A stretch of 64,000 nt of DNA. Source: Propionibacteriaceae bacterium (GTDB lineage: Bacteria > Actinomycetota > Actinomycetes > Propionibacteriales > Propionibacteriaceae). The notes under the pieces were generated by a model. It ran no database searches. It was given only the letters and a program-made list of their open reading frames with translations, and was not told where the DNA came from. A program made the translations under genes and the position numbers. Within the stretch, counting starts at the first letter, position 1; each line of letters starts with the position of its first letter. Positions 37,271 to 47,324 of the stretch are shown here, piece after piece. The stretch is taken from positions 1-64,000 of the forward strand of contig JAITVK010000017.1 in NCBI GenBank assembly GCA_031285845.1, in the 5' to 3' direction.

Positions 37271-37960
37271 TCAGGCTCTCGCGCCGTAAATGCCACGTTC
37301 CTGGTCACGGACGACATGTCCGTTCTCCAGTTCGATGACTCGTTTTCGCATCTGGTCGACCATCGCCCAGTCGTGGGTGGCCATGACCACTGTGGTCTCC
37401 GACCGGTTGATCCGGTCGAGCAACCGCATGATGCCGACCGACGTCTCGGGGTCGAGGTTGCCGGTGGGCTCGTCGGCCAGCAAGATCTTGGGATGGTTGA
37501 CGAAGGCGCGGGCGATGGCCACACGCTGCTGCTCTCCACCAGACAGTTCATCGGGTCGACGATCAGACTTGTCCCCCAACCCCACCAATTCCAAGGTGTC
37601 GGGGACGACTTTGCGGATCAGCGAGCGCGGCTTGCCGATCACTTGGAGGGCGAAGGCGACGTTCTCAAACACCGTCTTGCCGGGCAGGAGCCTGAAATCC
37701 TGGCTGACCATGCCGATCTCGCGACGCAGGGCCGGGATCTTGCGCTCAGGCAGAGTCGCCACATCGCGTCCAGCGACGTAGATCCGACCGGTGGTGGGAC
37801 GGAACTCGCGCATGACGAGCTTCAACATCGTGGATTTGCCCGACCCCGAACCGCCAACGAGGAAGACGAACTCTCCCTTGTCGATCTCTACGTTGACATT
37901 GGCCAAGGCGGCCCGCGTTTGTCCGTCGTAAATGCGGGAGACTTCCTCGAATTTGATCAC
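37271..37960 (-). CDS. ftsE: Cell division ATP-binding protein FtsE
   Basis: The 229-residue ABC ATPase has Walker [10 protein letters not shown], signature [14 protein letters not shown], Walker [13 protein letters not shown] and H-loop MATHDW. It begins [11 protein letters not shown], the usual FtsE start, and pairs with FtsX. prfB lies upstream on the same strand, the common actinobacterial order. Confidence 0.97.
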   Translation of the reverse strand: MIKFEEVSRIYDGQTRAALANVNVEIDKGEFVFLVGGSGSGKSTMLKLVMREFRPTTGRIYVAGRDVATLPERKIPALRREIGMVSQDFRLLPGKTVFENVAFALQVIGKPRSLIRKVVPDTLELVGLGDKSDRRPDELSGGEQQRVAIARAFVNHPKILLADEPTGNLDPETSVGIMRLLDRINRSETTVVMATHDWAMVDQMRKRVIELENGHVVRDQERGIYGARA

Positions 37961-38198
37961 AATATACCTCTATGCCTCTCCAAACCTGAGAAAATGTTAC
38001 CAAACCCTCAGGTTTATCCCAACCTTGTTCGTACGTCCGGGCTCATCGAACACTGGTTTCGCCCACGAACGACGCGCCTTCCACGATATGAAACCGCGCG
38101 ACAAGGCACGATACCGCGAAACTCAGGGTGAACGTCGACACCACGTCCGACACACCCGAAACCTCAACGCCACCTGGAGACTCCAGAGCAGGAGCGAC

Positions 38199-39314
38199 TC
38201 AGTCTTGATCGTCTTGTTGCCGACGCCACCGGATGCCGGCGTCGATGAAACCATCCAAATCACCGTCGAACACGGCCGACGGGTTGCCCACCTCGAAGTC
38301 AGTCCGCAAATCTTTGACCATTTGGTACGGATGCAAAACGTACGAGCGCATCTGTGAGCCCCATGAGTTGCCGCCGTCACCTTTCAACTGCCGCAGTGCC
38401 GCCTCATGCTCGGCGCGTACCCGCTCCAACAAGCGAGACTGCAACACTTTCAGCGCGGCGACCTTGTTCTGCAACTGCGACTTCTCATTCTGACAACTCA
38501 CCACCAGTCCGGTCGGCAAGTGCGTGATCCGTACCGCTGAGTCGGTCGTGTTGACCGACTGCCCGCCAGGGCCAGACGAACGGAAGACGTCGACCCGGAT
38601 GTCAGCCTCAGGAATGTCGATGTGGTCGGCCTCTTGAGTGACAGGCAGAACCTCGACCCCGGCGAACGAGGTCTGACGGCGCCCCTGGTTGTCGAACGGC
38701 GAGATCCGAACCAACCGATGAGTCCCCTGCTCGACCGACAGCGTCCCATAGGCGAACGGCGCTTTGATCTGCAACGTCGCCGACTTGATCCCCGCCTCTT
38801 CAGCGTACGACGTGTCGAAAACCTCAGCCGGGTAACCGTGACGATCCGCCCAGCGCAGATACATCCGCAACAGCATCTCCGCGAAATCAGCCGCGTCGAC
38901 CCCACCGGCCTCGGAACGAATCGTCATCAACGCGTCACGATCGTCGTACTCGCCATTCAGCAAGGTACGCACCTCCAACGACTGAATCTCCGCCGCCAAA
39001 GTCGTCAACACCGTGTCAGCCTCAGCCAACGTGTCCGCGTCCTGCTCCTCAACCGCCAAATCCAATAGCACACCGGCGTCATCCAACCGCGTGCGCAGCC
39101 CGAGCACCCGCTCACAATCAGCCTGAAGCCGCGACAACTGCGACGTCACTTGCTGGGCATGATCCTGGTCACTCCACAGATCCGGCACCGCGGCCTGCTC
39201 CTCCAGCGACGCGATCGCGATCTGCTTCGTCGGCACGTCGACGACCGCCTCGATCGATTTCATCGTCTGATCGAGATCGTCCCAAAGATTGCGCAAATCG
39301 TCCACAGTAGCCAC
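38199..39314 (-). CDS. prfB: Peptide chain release factor 2
   Basis: RF2 ends translation at UGA and UAA. The 371-residue protein has the GGQ motif in [19 protein letters not shown] and the family N-terminus [17 protein letters not shown]. It is read in one frame without the programmed frameshift found in E. coli. Longer upstream reading is low-complexity and rejected. GTG 39314 has no Shine-Dalgarno but has TAAAAT 8 nt before it, suggesting leaderless translation. Confidence 0.95.
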   Translation of the reverse strand: MATVDDLRNLWDDLDQTMKSIEAVVDVPTKQIAIASLEEQAAVPDLWSDQDHAQQVTSQLSRLQADCERVLGLRTRLDDAGVLLDLAVEEQDADTLAEADTVLTTLAAEIQSLEVRTLLNGEYDDRDALMTIRSEAGGVDAADFAEMLLRMYLRWADRHGYPAEVFDTSYAEEAGIKSATLQIKAPFAYGTLSVEQGTHRLVRISPFDNQGRRQTSFAGVEVLPVTQEADHIDIPEADIRVDVFRSSGPGGQSVNTTDSAVRITHLPTGLVVSCQNEKSQLQNKVAALKVLQSRLLERVRAEHEAALRQLKGDGGNSWGSQMRSYVLHPYQMVKDLRTDFEVGNPSAVFDGDLDGFIDAGIRWRRQQDDQD

Positions 39315-39322
39315 GAGAAGAC

Positions 39323-39328
39323 ATTTTA
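39323..39328 (-). promoter_or_regulatory. -10 element of prfB, leaderless configuration
   Basis: TAAAAT ends 8 nt before the GTG start of prfB, which would place the transcription start at the start codon. No clear -35 was found. Confidence 0.45.
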
Positions 39329-39334
39329 CCCGGT

Positions 39335-39800
39335 TGGGCCCAGCAACAGCGAAACAACGGGGGTGGAGCGGGCGTACGGGGTGGAGCGGCACCGCGAGTG
39401 CGGGCGGCGCAGCGGTGGGCGCGGCGCGAGGGTACGGACAGTGGGGCGTGCGTACAGGCGGGGCGTCGGGCTGGGGAGACACTATACGGTCTCGCGAAAT
39501 GGCGGGGCGTATGTACGGGCGGGGCGTCGGGGGCGCACGGAAGGGGCGCACGGACGGCGAGCGGACGGCGAGCGGCACCGCGAGTGCGGGCGGCGGAAGT
39601 GTGAGGGTCAGCATGGCGTACGAGGACGGGGCGTACGGGCGACAGAGTGCGGTGGCACGAGCGAAGCACGCGGTCCTTGGGCGGCCGACGCGAGCGGGCG
39701 GCGGCCGGCACGAGAGCACGACTGCGAGTGCAGACTCGGAGCGTACGGCCGGCGCGAGCGGCGTACGGATGTCGAGCGAGAGACAAAGCGGTCAGTCGCA
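39335..39800. repeat. Low-complexity GC-rich stretch with short repeats
   Basis: About 460 bp, purine-rich on the plus strand and built from GCGGG, GTACGG and GAGCG-like words. A string of about 26 bases beginning GAGCGGCACCGCGAGTGCGG occurs near 39387 and again near 39568. GTACG recurs about eight times. Long frames are open on both strands only because stop codons are rare in such sequence; the translations are Arg/Gly/Ser/Ala-rich and have no ribosome-binding site. Not considered coding. Confidence 0.6.
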
Positions 39801-40304
39801 GGAATAGCCGAGCCGCGCAAGCGGACAGAACCGTACGGGTGGCCCGGCCCAAGCACCCCAACCCCAGTGCGGGGAGATAATCGCGCAAAATCGTCAGTTC
39901 TGACGGGCCACCCACGATTTGGCATGGGTGTTGACACCCGCCACCGGCGTGTCGGAATCATTACACATACCAAACCGACAACCGACCCCAGAACAGGTCG
40001 ATATTGCTCAATTCCGACACTCAGAGAAAACCTGGGACATATCGAACACTAAGCGGTGTCTCGCGACGCCCGAGCAGCGACTCGCGGTTCCCCCCGACAG
40101 TTGAGCACACGGACGCGGAACACACCGTCGGCGCGTCAGGCGTGCCAGCTCCTCAGCACTTCGCGACACAAGCGAGGCACACGAAAGCGCCTCAATCGCT
40201 TCCCCGCACAGGCGAGGCGCACCAACGACACTTCGACTTCGCACTCCGACGCCACGGTTCTCCGCGCTCGGCGGGCCGTACCTCTCGGGAACCCGGCACG
40301 AACT
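39801..40304. other. Intergenic region before tRNA-Val
   Basis: A 500-bp stretch of more ordinary composition than the adjoining low-complexity part. CGAGGC/GAGGCG words recur around 40160-40215. No credible gene, RNA or terminator was identified. Confidence 0.4.
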
Positions 40305-40380
40305 TGGTGGATTCAGCCGGTCTCGAACCGACGACCCCTTCCTTGTAAGGGAAGTGCTCTACCAACTGAGCTATGAATCC
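40305..40380 (-). tRNA. tRNA-Val (anticodon TAC)
   Basis: Acceptor GGATTCA pairs with TGAATCC; the discriminator is A and CCA is encoded. The anticodon loop CTTACAA in stem CTTCC/GGAAG gives anticodon TAC (valine, GUA codons). T-arm GTCGG-TTCGAGA-CCGGC. It is a stand-alone gene. Confidence 0.95.
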
Positions 40381-40583
40381 GCGTGGTGTCATCCACAGTG
40401 GGACTTACCCTACCGCAGTCCACAACGTGAACCGCGCCTCACAAGTCTTGAGGCGGTCACGGTGGCTCCACGGGCCGCGCCGCGCAAGACGCCACGACCC
40501 CGGATGTCGATCATCGTCGGCCAGCCTCGGACGTACGAGCCATCGTCGTGAACGGCACAGGGGTCCGCGGAACCACGGTTCGA

Positions 40584-41003
40584 TCAACGCCGCGCGGATT
40601 TCGGACGCACGACCTTGTGGGCCGACCACTGCGCAGACGCCGACACCGTGGTGGTCAAGACCAGACCTGCGGCCAAAACGCCCTCGGACAGATCCGACTG
40701 CGCCACGTGTCCGGGCCGACCGATCTTCGGAGTCAACACCCACAAGAATCCTTGAGGTCCGAGGTCGGTCAACGAGTCGATCAACAGATCCACCACATCG
40801 CCGTCGTCGTCGCGCAGCCACAGGATGACCGCGTCGACCGCCTCAGTGGACTCCTCGACCAGATCCGAGTCGATGTCCTCCATGACGGCCTGACGGAAAT
40901 CCTCGGCGACGTCATCGTCCCAACCCAACTCTTCAACGACCATGCCCCGTGCCAGACCCAACTGCTGGATCTCCGCCGTGGTGACGGGTCCATGTGAGCT
41001 CAC
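40584..41003 (-). CDS. DUF3052-family protein
   Basis: This 139-residue acidic cytoplasmic protein has the DUF3052 signature, LGLARGMVVEELGWDDDVAEDFRQAVMEDIDSDLV and LGPQGFLWVLTPKIGRPGHV. The family is confined largely to actinobacteria and lies beside aceE in mycobacteria as here. Function not established. It follows aceE with a gap of about 195 nt. Confidence 0.93.
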   Translation of the reverse strand: MSSHGPVTTAEIQQLGLARGMVVEELGWDDDVAEDFRQAVMEDIDSDLVEESTEAVDAVILWLRDDDGDVVDLLIDSLTDLGPQGFLWVLTPKIGRPGHVAQSDLSEGVLAAGLVLTTTVSASAQWSAHKVVRPKSARR

Positions 41004-41198
41004 GACTGTCTCCTTCGTGCCATGCCGATTCCCTCGCTCCTAATCTACGCGATTCGGCGCTGAGATGCGGAATCGACGAGCTGACACCGCGCGCTGCCTG
41101 CCGTCGGACTCGGTCCGCAGTGGGAGCACGGTCGACCGTCACACGGAGTCGTCTCGCCCTGGCCGCCTTCGTGCCGAGCTGGTCCAGACTCGGTCGCG

Positions 41199-44105
41199 TC
41201 ACACGGAGTCGTCCGCCTCGTTCGCGGTGCTCGTGGCGTTGATGTCATCCAAACGATAGCGGGAATACGCCGCAGCGGGCAGATCCGAGGCCACCTTGCC
41301 TTGAGCGGCGAGCATCTGCAGAGTTTTCACGACCAGCGACTGCGCGTCGATTCTCAGCCAGCGGCGGGCTGCGGCCCGCGTGTCAGAGAATCCGAATCCG
41401 TCGGCCCCCAAACTGGCGAAATCTTGGACCACCCAGGGGGCGATCTGGTTCGGCACACTCGCCATGAAGTCGCTGACCGCCACCACTGGCCCTTCACGAT
41501 CACGCAACGACGTGACGACGAACGGTTCAGTGGCGTCTCCGCCTCGCATCACCGCCTCGTCACGGCTCCGGGCATCTCGGGCCAACTCGTTCCAACTGGT
41601 CACCGACCAGACATCGGCGGCGACCCCCCAATCCGTGGCCAGCAGTTCCTGGGCCTGCAACGCCCAAGGCACAGCCACGCCGGAAGCCAACAGCTGTGCC
41701 TTGGGCGCGGCCACCTCAGACGCACCCGACGCCCGTACGCCCGTCCCTTGCGCGACAACGTCCGACGCCAGCGGTTCGGCCGCGTGCACAGTCTCCCCCG
41801 CATCCGTCCCCGGCGCGGCCTCCCCTGCGGGCGCGTCCGCGTAGGGCGCGACCCCACCGCCGATCGACTCGGTCTGCGCTGCGGGACGCAGGAGGTACAT
41901 TCCGCGCAGCAGCTTGTCAACGTCCAGATCATCCGGCTCGCGCGGCTGGAGCATCGGCTCGTTATAGACCGTCAGATAGAAGATGACGTTCTGCGGATCC
42001 GGACCGTACATCGTGGTCAAACCATGCGCCATGATGTGGGCGATCTCGTAGGCGTACGCCGGATCGTAATGACGAACCGCCGGATTGGTCGACGCCAGCA
42101 ACGGACTATGACCGTCTGCGTGCTGCAACCCTTCGCCGGTCAGCGTGGTCTTGCCCGCGGTGGCCCCGATGAGGAAGCCCCTGGCCAGTTGGTCGGCCGC
42201 CGCCCAAATCTCATCGCCGGTGCGCTGGAAACCGAACATTGAATAGAAGACGTACATCGGAACCATCGGCAGTCCGTGCGTGGCGTACGCGCTGCCGGCC
42301 GCCGTGAAGGCCGCCATCGACCCGGCCTCATTGATCCCCGTGTGGATGATCTGGCCGGCGGTCGACTCCCGGTAGGCGAGCATCAGATCGTCGTCGACGG
42401 GCGTGTAGCGCTGACCATGCGGGTTGTAGATCTTGATCGTCGCGAAGAAGGCGTCCATCCCGAAGGTACGGGCCTCGTCGGGAATGATCGGAACGATGTG
42501 CGGGGCGAAATCCGGGTCGCGCAGCAACTCTTTCAGCAGCCGCACCCAGGCCATCGTCGTGGCCACCGGCAAGGCGCCAGACCCTTTCTTGGCCACGTCG
42601 AAGAACTTCGGCTTGGGCAAGGGCAGAGCGCGTGGCTGATCGCGACGAGACGGGACGAACCCGCCCAGCGCGCGCCGACGCGCCACAGCGTAAGCCACTC
42701 GCTCGTCGTCGTCGCCTGGATGATAGAACGGCGGACGGTAAGGATCAGCTTCCAGCGTCGCGTCGGACACCGGAATGTTGAGACGGTCACGGAACTGTTT
42801 CAGATCGAGCAACGTCAGCTTCTTCATCTGATGGGTCGCGTTGCGTCCAGCGAAGTGGGAACCCAAAAAGTAGCCCTTGATCGTGTGAGCGAGAACCACC
42901 GTCGGCACACCATTCGGTTTGACCGCTTCGGCGTACGCGGCGTACACCTTCTGATAGTCGTGACCGCCGCGGGTCAACCGCCAAATCTGGTCGTCGCTCC
43001 AATCGGCCACCATGGCCGCCGTTCTGGGATTACGACCGAAGAAATGCTGGCGCACGTAGTCGCCGTCGTTGGCTTTGAAGGTCTGGAAATCGCCGTCGGG
43101 AACGGTGTTCATCAGATTCACCAACGCCCGCTCCGGATCATGGTCCAGCAGTTGATCCCAGCCAGAGCCCCAGACCACTTTGATGACATTCCAACCCGCG
43201 CCGCGGAAGAAGCCTTCCAGTTCTTGAATGATCTTGCCATTGCCGCGAACCGGTCCGTCCAACCGCTGCAGGTTGCAGTTGACCACGAAGGTCAGATTGT
43301 CTAGACCTTCGTAGGCCGCGAACTGGATCAGGCCTCGCGACTCGGGCTCGTCCATCTCGCCGTCACCCAAAAACGCCCACACTCGCTGACCGGAGGTGTC
43401 TTTCAGACCACGATTGTGCAGATAGCGGTTGAACGAGGCCTGATAGATCGCGTCCATCGGTCCCAACCCCATCGACACGGTCGGAAACTCCCAGAACGTC
43501 GGCAGGCGACGCGGATGAGGGTACGACGGCAGTCCGCGCGCCACACCGTCGACGAGGTGGCTGCGCTCCTGTCGGAATCCGTCGAGGTCGTCGCTGGTCA
43601 GACGACCTTCCAAGTACGCCCGAGCGTACATTCCGGGCGACGCGTGTCCTTGGAAGAACACCTGATCACCGCCACTGGGATGCTCCTTGCCTCGGAAGAA
43701 GTGGTTCAGCCCGACTTCGTACAAGGTCGCCACCGAAGCGTACGACGACAGATGTCCGCCAACCGCGATCCCGGGACGCTGCGCCCGATGGACCACCATC
43801 GCCGCGTTCCACCGCAGCAGGCGGCGAAAACCCCGCTCCAGGTCGATATCGCCGGGGTAGACCGGCTCGTCCGAGTGAGGAATCGTGTTGACGAAGTCCG
43901 TGGTCACCGAGCCCGGAACAGCCACATGGCGCTCACTGGCGCGCTCCAGCAGCCGCGCCATGACGTACCTGGCCCGATCAGCGCCACCGTCACGAATCAG
44001 TCCATCCAAGGATTCCAGCCATTCCGAGGTTTCGGTCGGATCCGGGTCATCCCCGCGTACGGGAACCCCTGACAGGATCGGAGCTGGTTGTCGTTGGGGA
44101 ATCAT
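41199..44105 (-). CDS. aceE: Pyruvate dehydrogenase E1 component, homodimeric type
   Basis: AceE decarboxylates pyruvate with thiamine diphosphate and acetylates the E2 lipoyl group. The 968-residue protein shows [20 protein letters not shown], the ThDP/metal motif GDGEMDEPE with [16 protein letters not shown], and [22 protein letters not shown] Gly/Ala/Glu-rich insert of about 58 residues lies near the C-terminal third (DNA about 41700-41880, [14 protein letters not shown] to ASEVAAPK), where relatives go directly from LLRGMYxLR to QLLASG. ATG 44105 has GGAGG 5 nt upstream. Confidence 0.95.
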   Translation of the reverse strand: MIPQRQPAPILSGVPVRGDDPDPTETSEWLESLDGLIRDGGADRARYVMARLLERASERHVAVPGSVTTDFVNTIPHSDEPVYPGDIDLERGFRRLLRWNAAMVVHRAQRPGIAVGGHLSSYASVATLYEVGLNHFFRGKEHPSGGDQVFFQGHASPGMYARAYLEGRLTSDDLDGFRQERSHLVDGVARGLPSYPHPRRLPTFWEFPTVSMGLGPMDAIYQASFNRYLHNRGLKDTSGQRVWAFLGDGEMDEPESRGLIQFAAYEGLDNLTFVVNCNLQRLDGPVRGNGKIIQELEGFFRGAGWNVIKVVWGSGWDQLLDHDPERALVNLMNTVPDGDFQTFKANDGDYVRQHFFGRNPRTAAMVADWSDDQIWRLTRGGHDYQKVYAAYAEAVKPNGVPTVVLAHTIKGYFLGSHFAGRNATHQMKKLTLLDLKQFRDRLNIPVSDATLEADPYRPPFYHPGDDDERVAYAVARRRALGGFVPSRRDQPRALPLPKPKFFDVAKKGSGALPVATTMAWVRLLKELLRDPDFAPHIVPIIPDEARTFGMDAFFATIKIYNPHGQRYTPVDDDLMLAYRESTAGQIIHTGINEAGSMAAFTAAGSAYATHGLPMVPMYVFYSMFGFQRTGDEIWAAADQLARGFLIGATAGKTTLTGEGLQHADGHSPLLASTNPAVRHYDPAYAYEIAHIMAHGLTTMYGPDPQNVIFYLTVYNEPMLQPREPDDLDVDKLLRGMYLLRPAAQTESIGGGVAPYADAPAGEAAPGTDAGETVHAAEPLASDVVAQGTGVRASGASEVAAPKAQLLASGVAVPWALQAQELLATDWGVAADVWSVTSWNELARDARSRDEAVMRGGDATEPFVVTSLRDREGPVVAVSDFMASVPNQIAPWVVQDFASLGADGFGFSDTRAAARRWLRIDAQSLVVKTLQMLAAQGKVASDLPAAAYSRYRLDDINATSTANEADDSV

Positions 44106-44343
44106 GGTGACCTCCACTAGCGTCATGATCACATTCGCGGCGCGGAAATGATCACTGAATCGATGTTGAGCTGCCTGAATTCCATCCTACGGGTTTCATC
44201 GACCGATGCTCACGATCAGGGCAGGCGATGACTCAGCGAGACCTCCGGACGATCGTGACCCCACTCATTCAGACCAGACACCGCAGGCACGTCAACTGAT
44301 CGGCGCTCTCGGCGCCAAGAAGGATTGAAGCTCCTCCGCCATC
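44106..44343. other. Intergenic region upstream of aceE
   Basis: A gap of about 240 bp between the divergent aceE and CobU-like leader. It should contain both promoters. No gene and no firm promoter match seen. Confidence 0.35.
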
Positions 44344-44480
44344 ATGGGGAATCGCGCGCGAACTTGGTATGCGAGGTCGCGACTGAGCCGAGCAGTCCCA
44401 CCGCTATGATGGGGACACGGTCGGTTCATGGGCGCAGGTGTGATGTTGACGCGCGGTCGCTGCCAGGAGCAGTGAATGTC
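44344..44480 (+). promoter_or_regulatory. Candidate cobalamin riboswitch upstream of the CobU-like gene
   Basis: Elements in the order of the cobalamin riboswitch: GGGGAAT near 44346, GCAGTCCCACCGCTATGA (about 44392-44409, compare the consensus GCGGTCCCGCCACTGTGA), and GCTGCCAGGAGCAGTG (about 44459-44474, like the B12 box). The G-G-T-G core between the first two is poorly matched. A 500-nt leader without a gene before a cobalamin-type enzyme supports the idea. A covariance-model search would decide. Confidence 0.42.
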
Positions 44481-44636
44481 CACACAGGAAAGTCCACCAG
44501 TCAGATCCACCCCACGTCGGATCGACGACTCGACCGAATGCCCCTGAACGACGAGCCGCCCAGACTCACTGACACGCGGCGCAGCCATCGCGCCCGCCCC
44601 AGTGAGATGGCATCCATCATCGAGGAAGGACCGACC

Positions 44637-45197
44637 ATGGTGACCGTGGTCATCGGCCCCAACGGTTCGGGCAAGTCGGCGCTGGCCGAATCCATCGCTT
44701 CGCGCCATCATTACGCCCGTCATGCCGGATCCTTGATCTACCTGGCGACGATGGTCCCGGCCGATGACGCGGGGCGGCGCCGAGTGGCCGCTCACCGCGC
44801 CAGTCGCAGTGGCGCTGGCTTCGTCACGCTCGAAGCGCCGACCGTCGATCTAATACGCACCCATCCCGGTTTCATCACCGCCGACGACGTCGTCCTGCTG
44901 GAAGACGTCTCCAACCTGGTCGCCAACCTGCTATTCGGCGACACCGACGGACGAAGCGCGACCGAACAGTGGGAATGGGCACAAGCCCGCGCCTGCGAGC
45001 GAATCCTCGCCCTCGAACAGGCCTGCTCCGACCTTGTCAGTGTCACCATCGGTGGGTTGAGACCCGAGTCGACGTACGACCAGACGACGGTGGAATACAT
45101 CGGCCTGCTCAACCAGATCAACACTTGGCTGATCGGACGGGCCGACCAGGTCATGACTCGCTGCGTCCAACCCGACCAGCGCGACCCTGTGGTCTGA
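44637..45197 (+). CDS. CobU-like adenosylcobinamide kinase/guanylyltransferase
   Basis: This 186-residue P-loop protein has Walker A GPNGSGKS (7-14) and LIYLATM..DDAGRRRVAAHRASR, the CobU signature region. LLNQINTWLIGRADQV matches the conserved C-terminal helix. CobU phosphorylates adenosylcobinamide and adds GMP in B12 salvage. The guanylyl-accepting His is plausibly in VAAHR. The P-loop has NGSGKS in place of the more usual ARSGKS. GAGGAAGG precedes ATG 44637 and decides the start. No other cob genes lie near, so salvage is inferred. Confidence 0.72.
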   Translation: MVTVVIGPNGSGKSALAESIASRHHYARHAGSLIYLATMVPADDAGRRRVAAHRASRSGAGFVTLEAPTVDLIRTHPGFITADDVVLLEDVSNLVANLLFGDTDGRSATEQWEWAQARACERILALEQACSDLVSVTIGGLRPESTYDQTTVEYIGLLNQINTWLIGRADQVMTRCVQPDQRDPVV

Positions 45198-45319
45198 TGT
45201 CGTCGATGGTGGCGGTGACGGCGGCGACCACCTGCGCGCCAGCGACGATCTCGCGGGACTCTACCGGGCGATGGGTGTCGCCTGAGGAACTGGGCACCCC
45301 CCATTGATCCCTGACATCC

Positions 45320-45349
45320 CGCCTCGCCGCCAAGCTCGGAGACGAGGCG
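45320..45349 (+). terminator. Hairpin between the CobU-like gene and uppP
   Basis: Inverted repeat CGCCTCG (45320-45326) and CGAGGCG (45343-45349) with a 16-nt loop. It lies between two co-directional genes, so it may end the first transcript. A TACGAT hexamer just downstream may be the -10 of uppP. Confidence 0.5.
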
Positions 45350-45385
45350 CCGCTACGATGTGTGATTGACTTAAGAAAGGCGGCC

Positions 45386-46261
45386 ATGAACTGGTTCGAC
45401 TCCATCATCCTCGGCATCGTCGAGGGCATCACTGAGTTCCTGCCGGTCTCGTCGACCGGGCATTTGACCATCGTCGAGAAACTGCTCGGACACTCGATCG
45501 ACTCCCCCGCTGTGACGGCGTTCACCGCCATCATCCAAGTGGGAGCGATCGCGGCGGCGATCCTCTACTTCCGTAAAGACATCGTCCGTCTGGCCGTGGG
45601 ATGGTTCACCGGACTGTTCCATGCCGACAAACGAGGCACCGACTACCGGCTCGGTTGGGCGGTCATCCTCGGGTCGATTCCGATCGGACTGGTCGGACTG
45701 ATCTTCCACCATCTGATCGAGACCACGCTGCGTTCGCTGTGGTTCGTGGCTGGAGCACTCATCGTGTGGAGCTTCGTGCTGTGGATCGCCGACCGGCATT
45801 GTGACCACCTGAGCACCCAGGCCCCCCAGCGGTCAGCCGAATCCGCCGGTCTGCGCGGCGAGCAAGACCTCACGATCGTCGACGCTCTGATCATCGGCTC
45901 CACCCAGTGTCTGGCCCTCATCCCGGGTGTCTCCCGGTCGGGAGCCACCATCTCGGCCGCGCTGTTGCGGGGCATCGACCGTCAGACCGCCACCCGGTGG
46001 AGTTTTTTCCTCGGCATCCCCGCCCTGACTTTGTCAGGGATCCTTCAAGCGATCACCAACGTCGATGAGATCTCCACCTACGTGGGTTGGGGGCCGACAG
46101 CGGCGGCCACCGTCGTCTCCTTCGGTGTCGCCTACGCTTCGATCGCGTGGTTGCTCAAATTCGTCTCGACCAACCGCTTCACCGCTTTCATCGTCTACCG
46201 CATTCTCATCGGCTTGGTGATCATCGCCCTGCTCGTGACCGGGGGCATCTTGGCTGTGTGA
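45386..46261 (+). CDS. uppP: Undecaprenyl-diphosphatase
   Basis: UppP (BacA) dephosphorylates undecaprenyl pyrophosphate to recycle the lipid carrier of cell-wall synthesis; overexpression gives bacitracin resistance. The 291-residue membrane protein shows the motifs EGITEFLPVSSTGHL (13-27) and PGVSRSGATIS (~180), which form the active site. ATG 45386 follows AAAGGCGG. It has no partner gene nearby. Confidence 0.97.
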   Translation: MNWFDSIILGIVEGITEFLPVSSTGHLTIVEKLLGHSIDSPAVTAFTAIIQVGAIAAAILYFRKDIVRLAVGWFTGLFHADKRGTDYRLGWAVILGSIPIGLVGLIFHHLIETTLRSLWFVAGALIVWSFVLWIADRHCDHLSTQAPQRSAESAGLRGEQDLTIVDALIIGSTQCLALIPGVSRSGATISAALLRGIDRQTATRWSFFLGIPALTLSGILQAITNVDEISTYVGWGPTAAATVVSFGVAYASIAWLLKFVSTNRFTAFIVYRILIGLVIIALLVTGGILAV

Positions 46262-46340
46262 GCCCAAAGCATCGAATCGCAGGCCCGTACACGACGCCGC
46301 GACGCCACACGAAGCCAGTCCATGGCCTACTCTTGGGACT

Positions 46341-47324
46341 ATGCAACCCACACGCGTTGGAACCAGCGATCTGGTCGTCTCACCGCTGGGGCTCGGCACC
46401 ATGTCGTGGGGCGCCGGGACGCCCACCGACGAGGCAGCCGCCATGCTGACCCAGTTCGTCGACCACGGCGGAACGCTGATCGACACGGCTGCCGCCTACG
46501 GTTTCGGTGAAGTCGAGGCGTTGCTCGGGCGGCTGATGACCCAAACAGTGCGCCGTACGGACCTGTTCATCGCCACCAAAGCCGGTTTCGTCCTGCGCGA
46601 CGGGGTCAGAATGATCGACAACTCCCGTACGACGCTGCTGGCGGACTTGGACGGGTCACTGAAACGGCTCGGCACCGATTGGGTGGACCTGTGGCAGATC
46701 CACGCCTGGTCGGACACCCCGCTGGAAGAGACCCTCTCCGCCGCTGACGAGGCGGTCGCCACCGGCAAAGCCCGCGCGGTCGGGGTGTCGAATTTCGTCG
46801 GCTGGCAAGTCGCTCAGTTCCACACCTGGCAAAAGGCGCTGACCGGAGCGCCAATCGTCTGCGCCCAAGCCGAGTACTCGCTGCTCGCCCGTCGCGCCGA
46901 GTTGGAACTCATCCCCTGCGTCGAAGACCTCGGCGTGGGATTCTTCCCCTGGTCGTCGCTGGGTCGAGGCGTGTTGACCGGAAAGTACCTCGGACCAACC
47001 CCTGCCGGGTCACGTCGGGCTGATCCAGCGATGGCCTGGTTCGTCGAACAGTATCTCGATGAGGAGTCCACCAGGATCGTCTCGGCCGTGGTCACCGCCG
47101 CGAACGGATTGGGCTTGACGCCAGCCCAGGTCGCTCTGATGTGGGTACGCGAAGCGCCCGGAGTCACGGCGGCGTTGATCGGTCCACGAACCGTCGAGCA
47201 GCTGACACCACTGCTCGACGTCGCCGACCTGATTCTGCCCGACCAGATCACCTCAGCCCTCGACGACGTCTCCGGCGGCCCGCATCAGGGCCGAGGCGAT
47301 CCCACCGACTCCAATGACGTCTGA
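46341..47324 (+). CDS. Aldo/keto reductase
   Basis: This 327-residue AKR-fold oxidoreductase shows GTMSWGAGT, LIDTAAAYGFGEVEALLG (catalytic Asp and Tyr), IATKAGF (Lys) and LWQIHAWS (His), and an AALIGPRTVEQL nicotinamide-binding segment. It resembles general stress/YajO-type AKRs; substrate unknown. It runs tail-to-tail into the ECF S-component gene, overlapping its 3' end by 40 nt. Confidence 0.92.
   Translation: MQPTRVGTSDLVVSPLGLGTMSWGAGTPTDEAAAMLTQFVDHGGTLIDTAAAYGFGEVEALLGRLMTQTVRRTDLFIATKAGFVLRDGVRMIDNSRTTLLADLDGSLKRLGTDWVDLWQIHAWSDTPLEETLSAADEAVATGKARAVGVSNFVGWQVAQFHTWQKALTGAPIVCAQAEYSLLARRAELELIPCVEDLGVGFFPWSSLGRGVLTGKYLGPTPAGSRRADPAMAWFVEQYLDEESTRIVSAVVTAANGLGLTPAQVALMWVREAPGVTAALIGPRTVEQLTPLLDVADLILPDQITSALDDVSGGPHQGRGDPTDSNDV

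Noticed and set aside
38199-39719. N-terminal extension of prfB to 506 residues
   Set aside because: The added part is Pro/Ala/Arg low complexity; RF2 homology starts at GTG 39314.
39289-39807. 172-residue plus-strand frame in the low-complexity block
   Set aside because: Composition is Gly/Arg/Ser/Ala-rich, with no ribosome-binding site and no domain; it overlaps the prfB start.
45199-45306. Short frames just after the CobU-like gene, one ending GLYRAMGVA
   Set aside because: They are too short, lack starts with ribosome-binding sites, and may be chance in GC-rich sequence.
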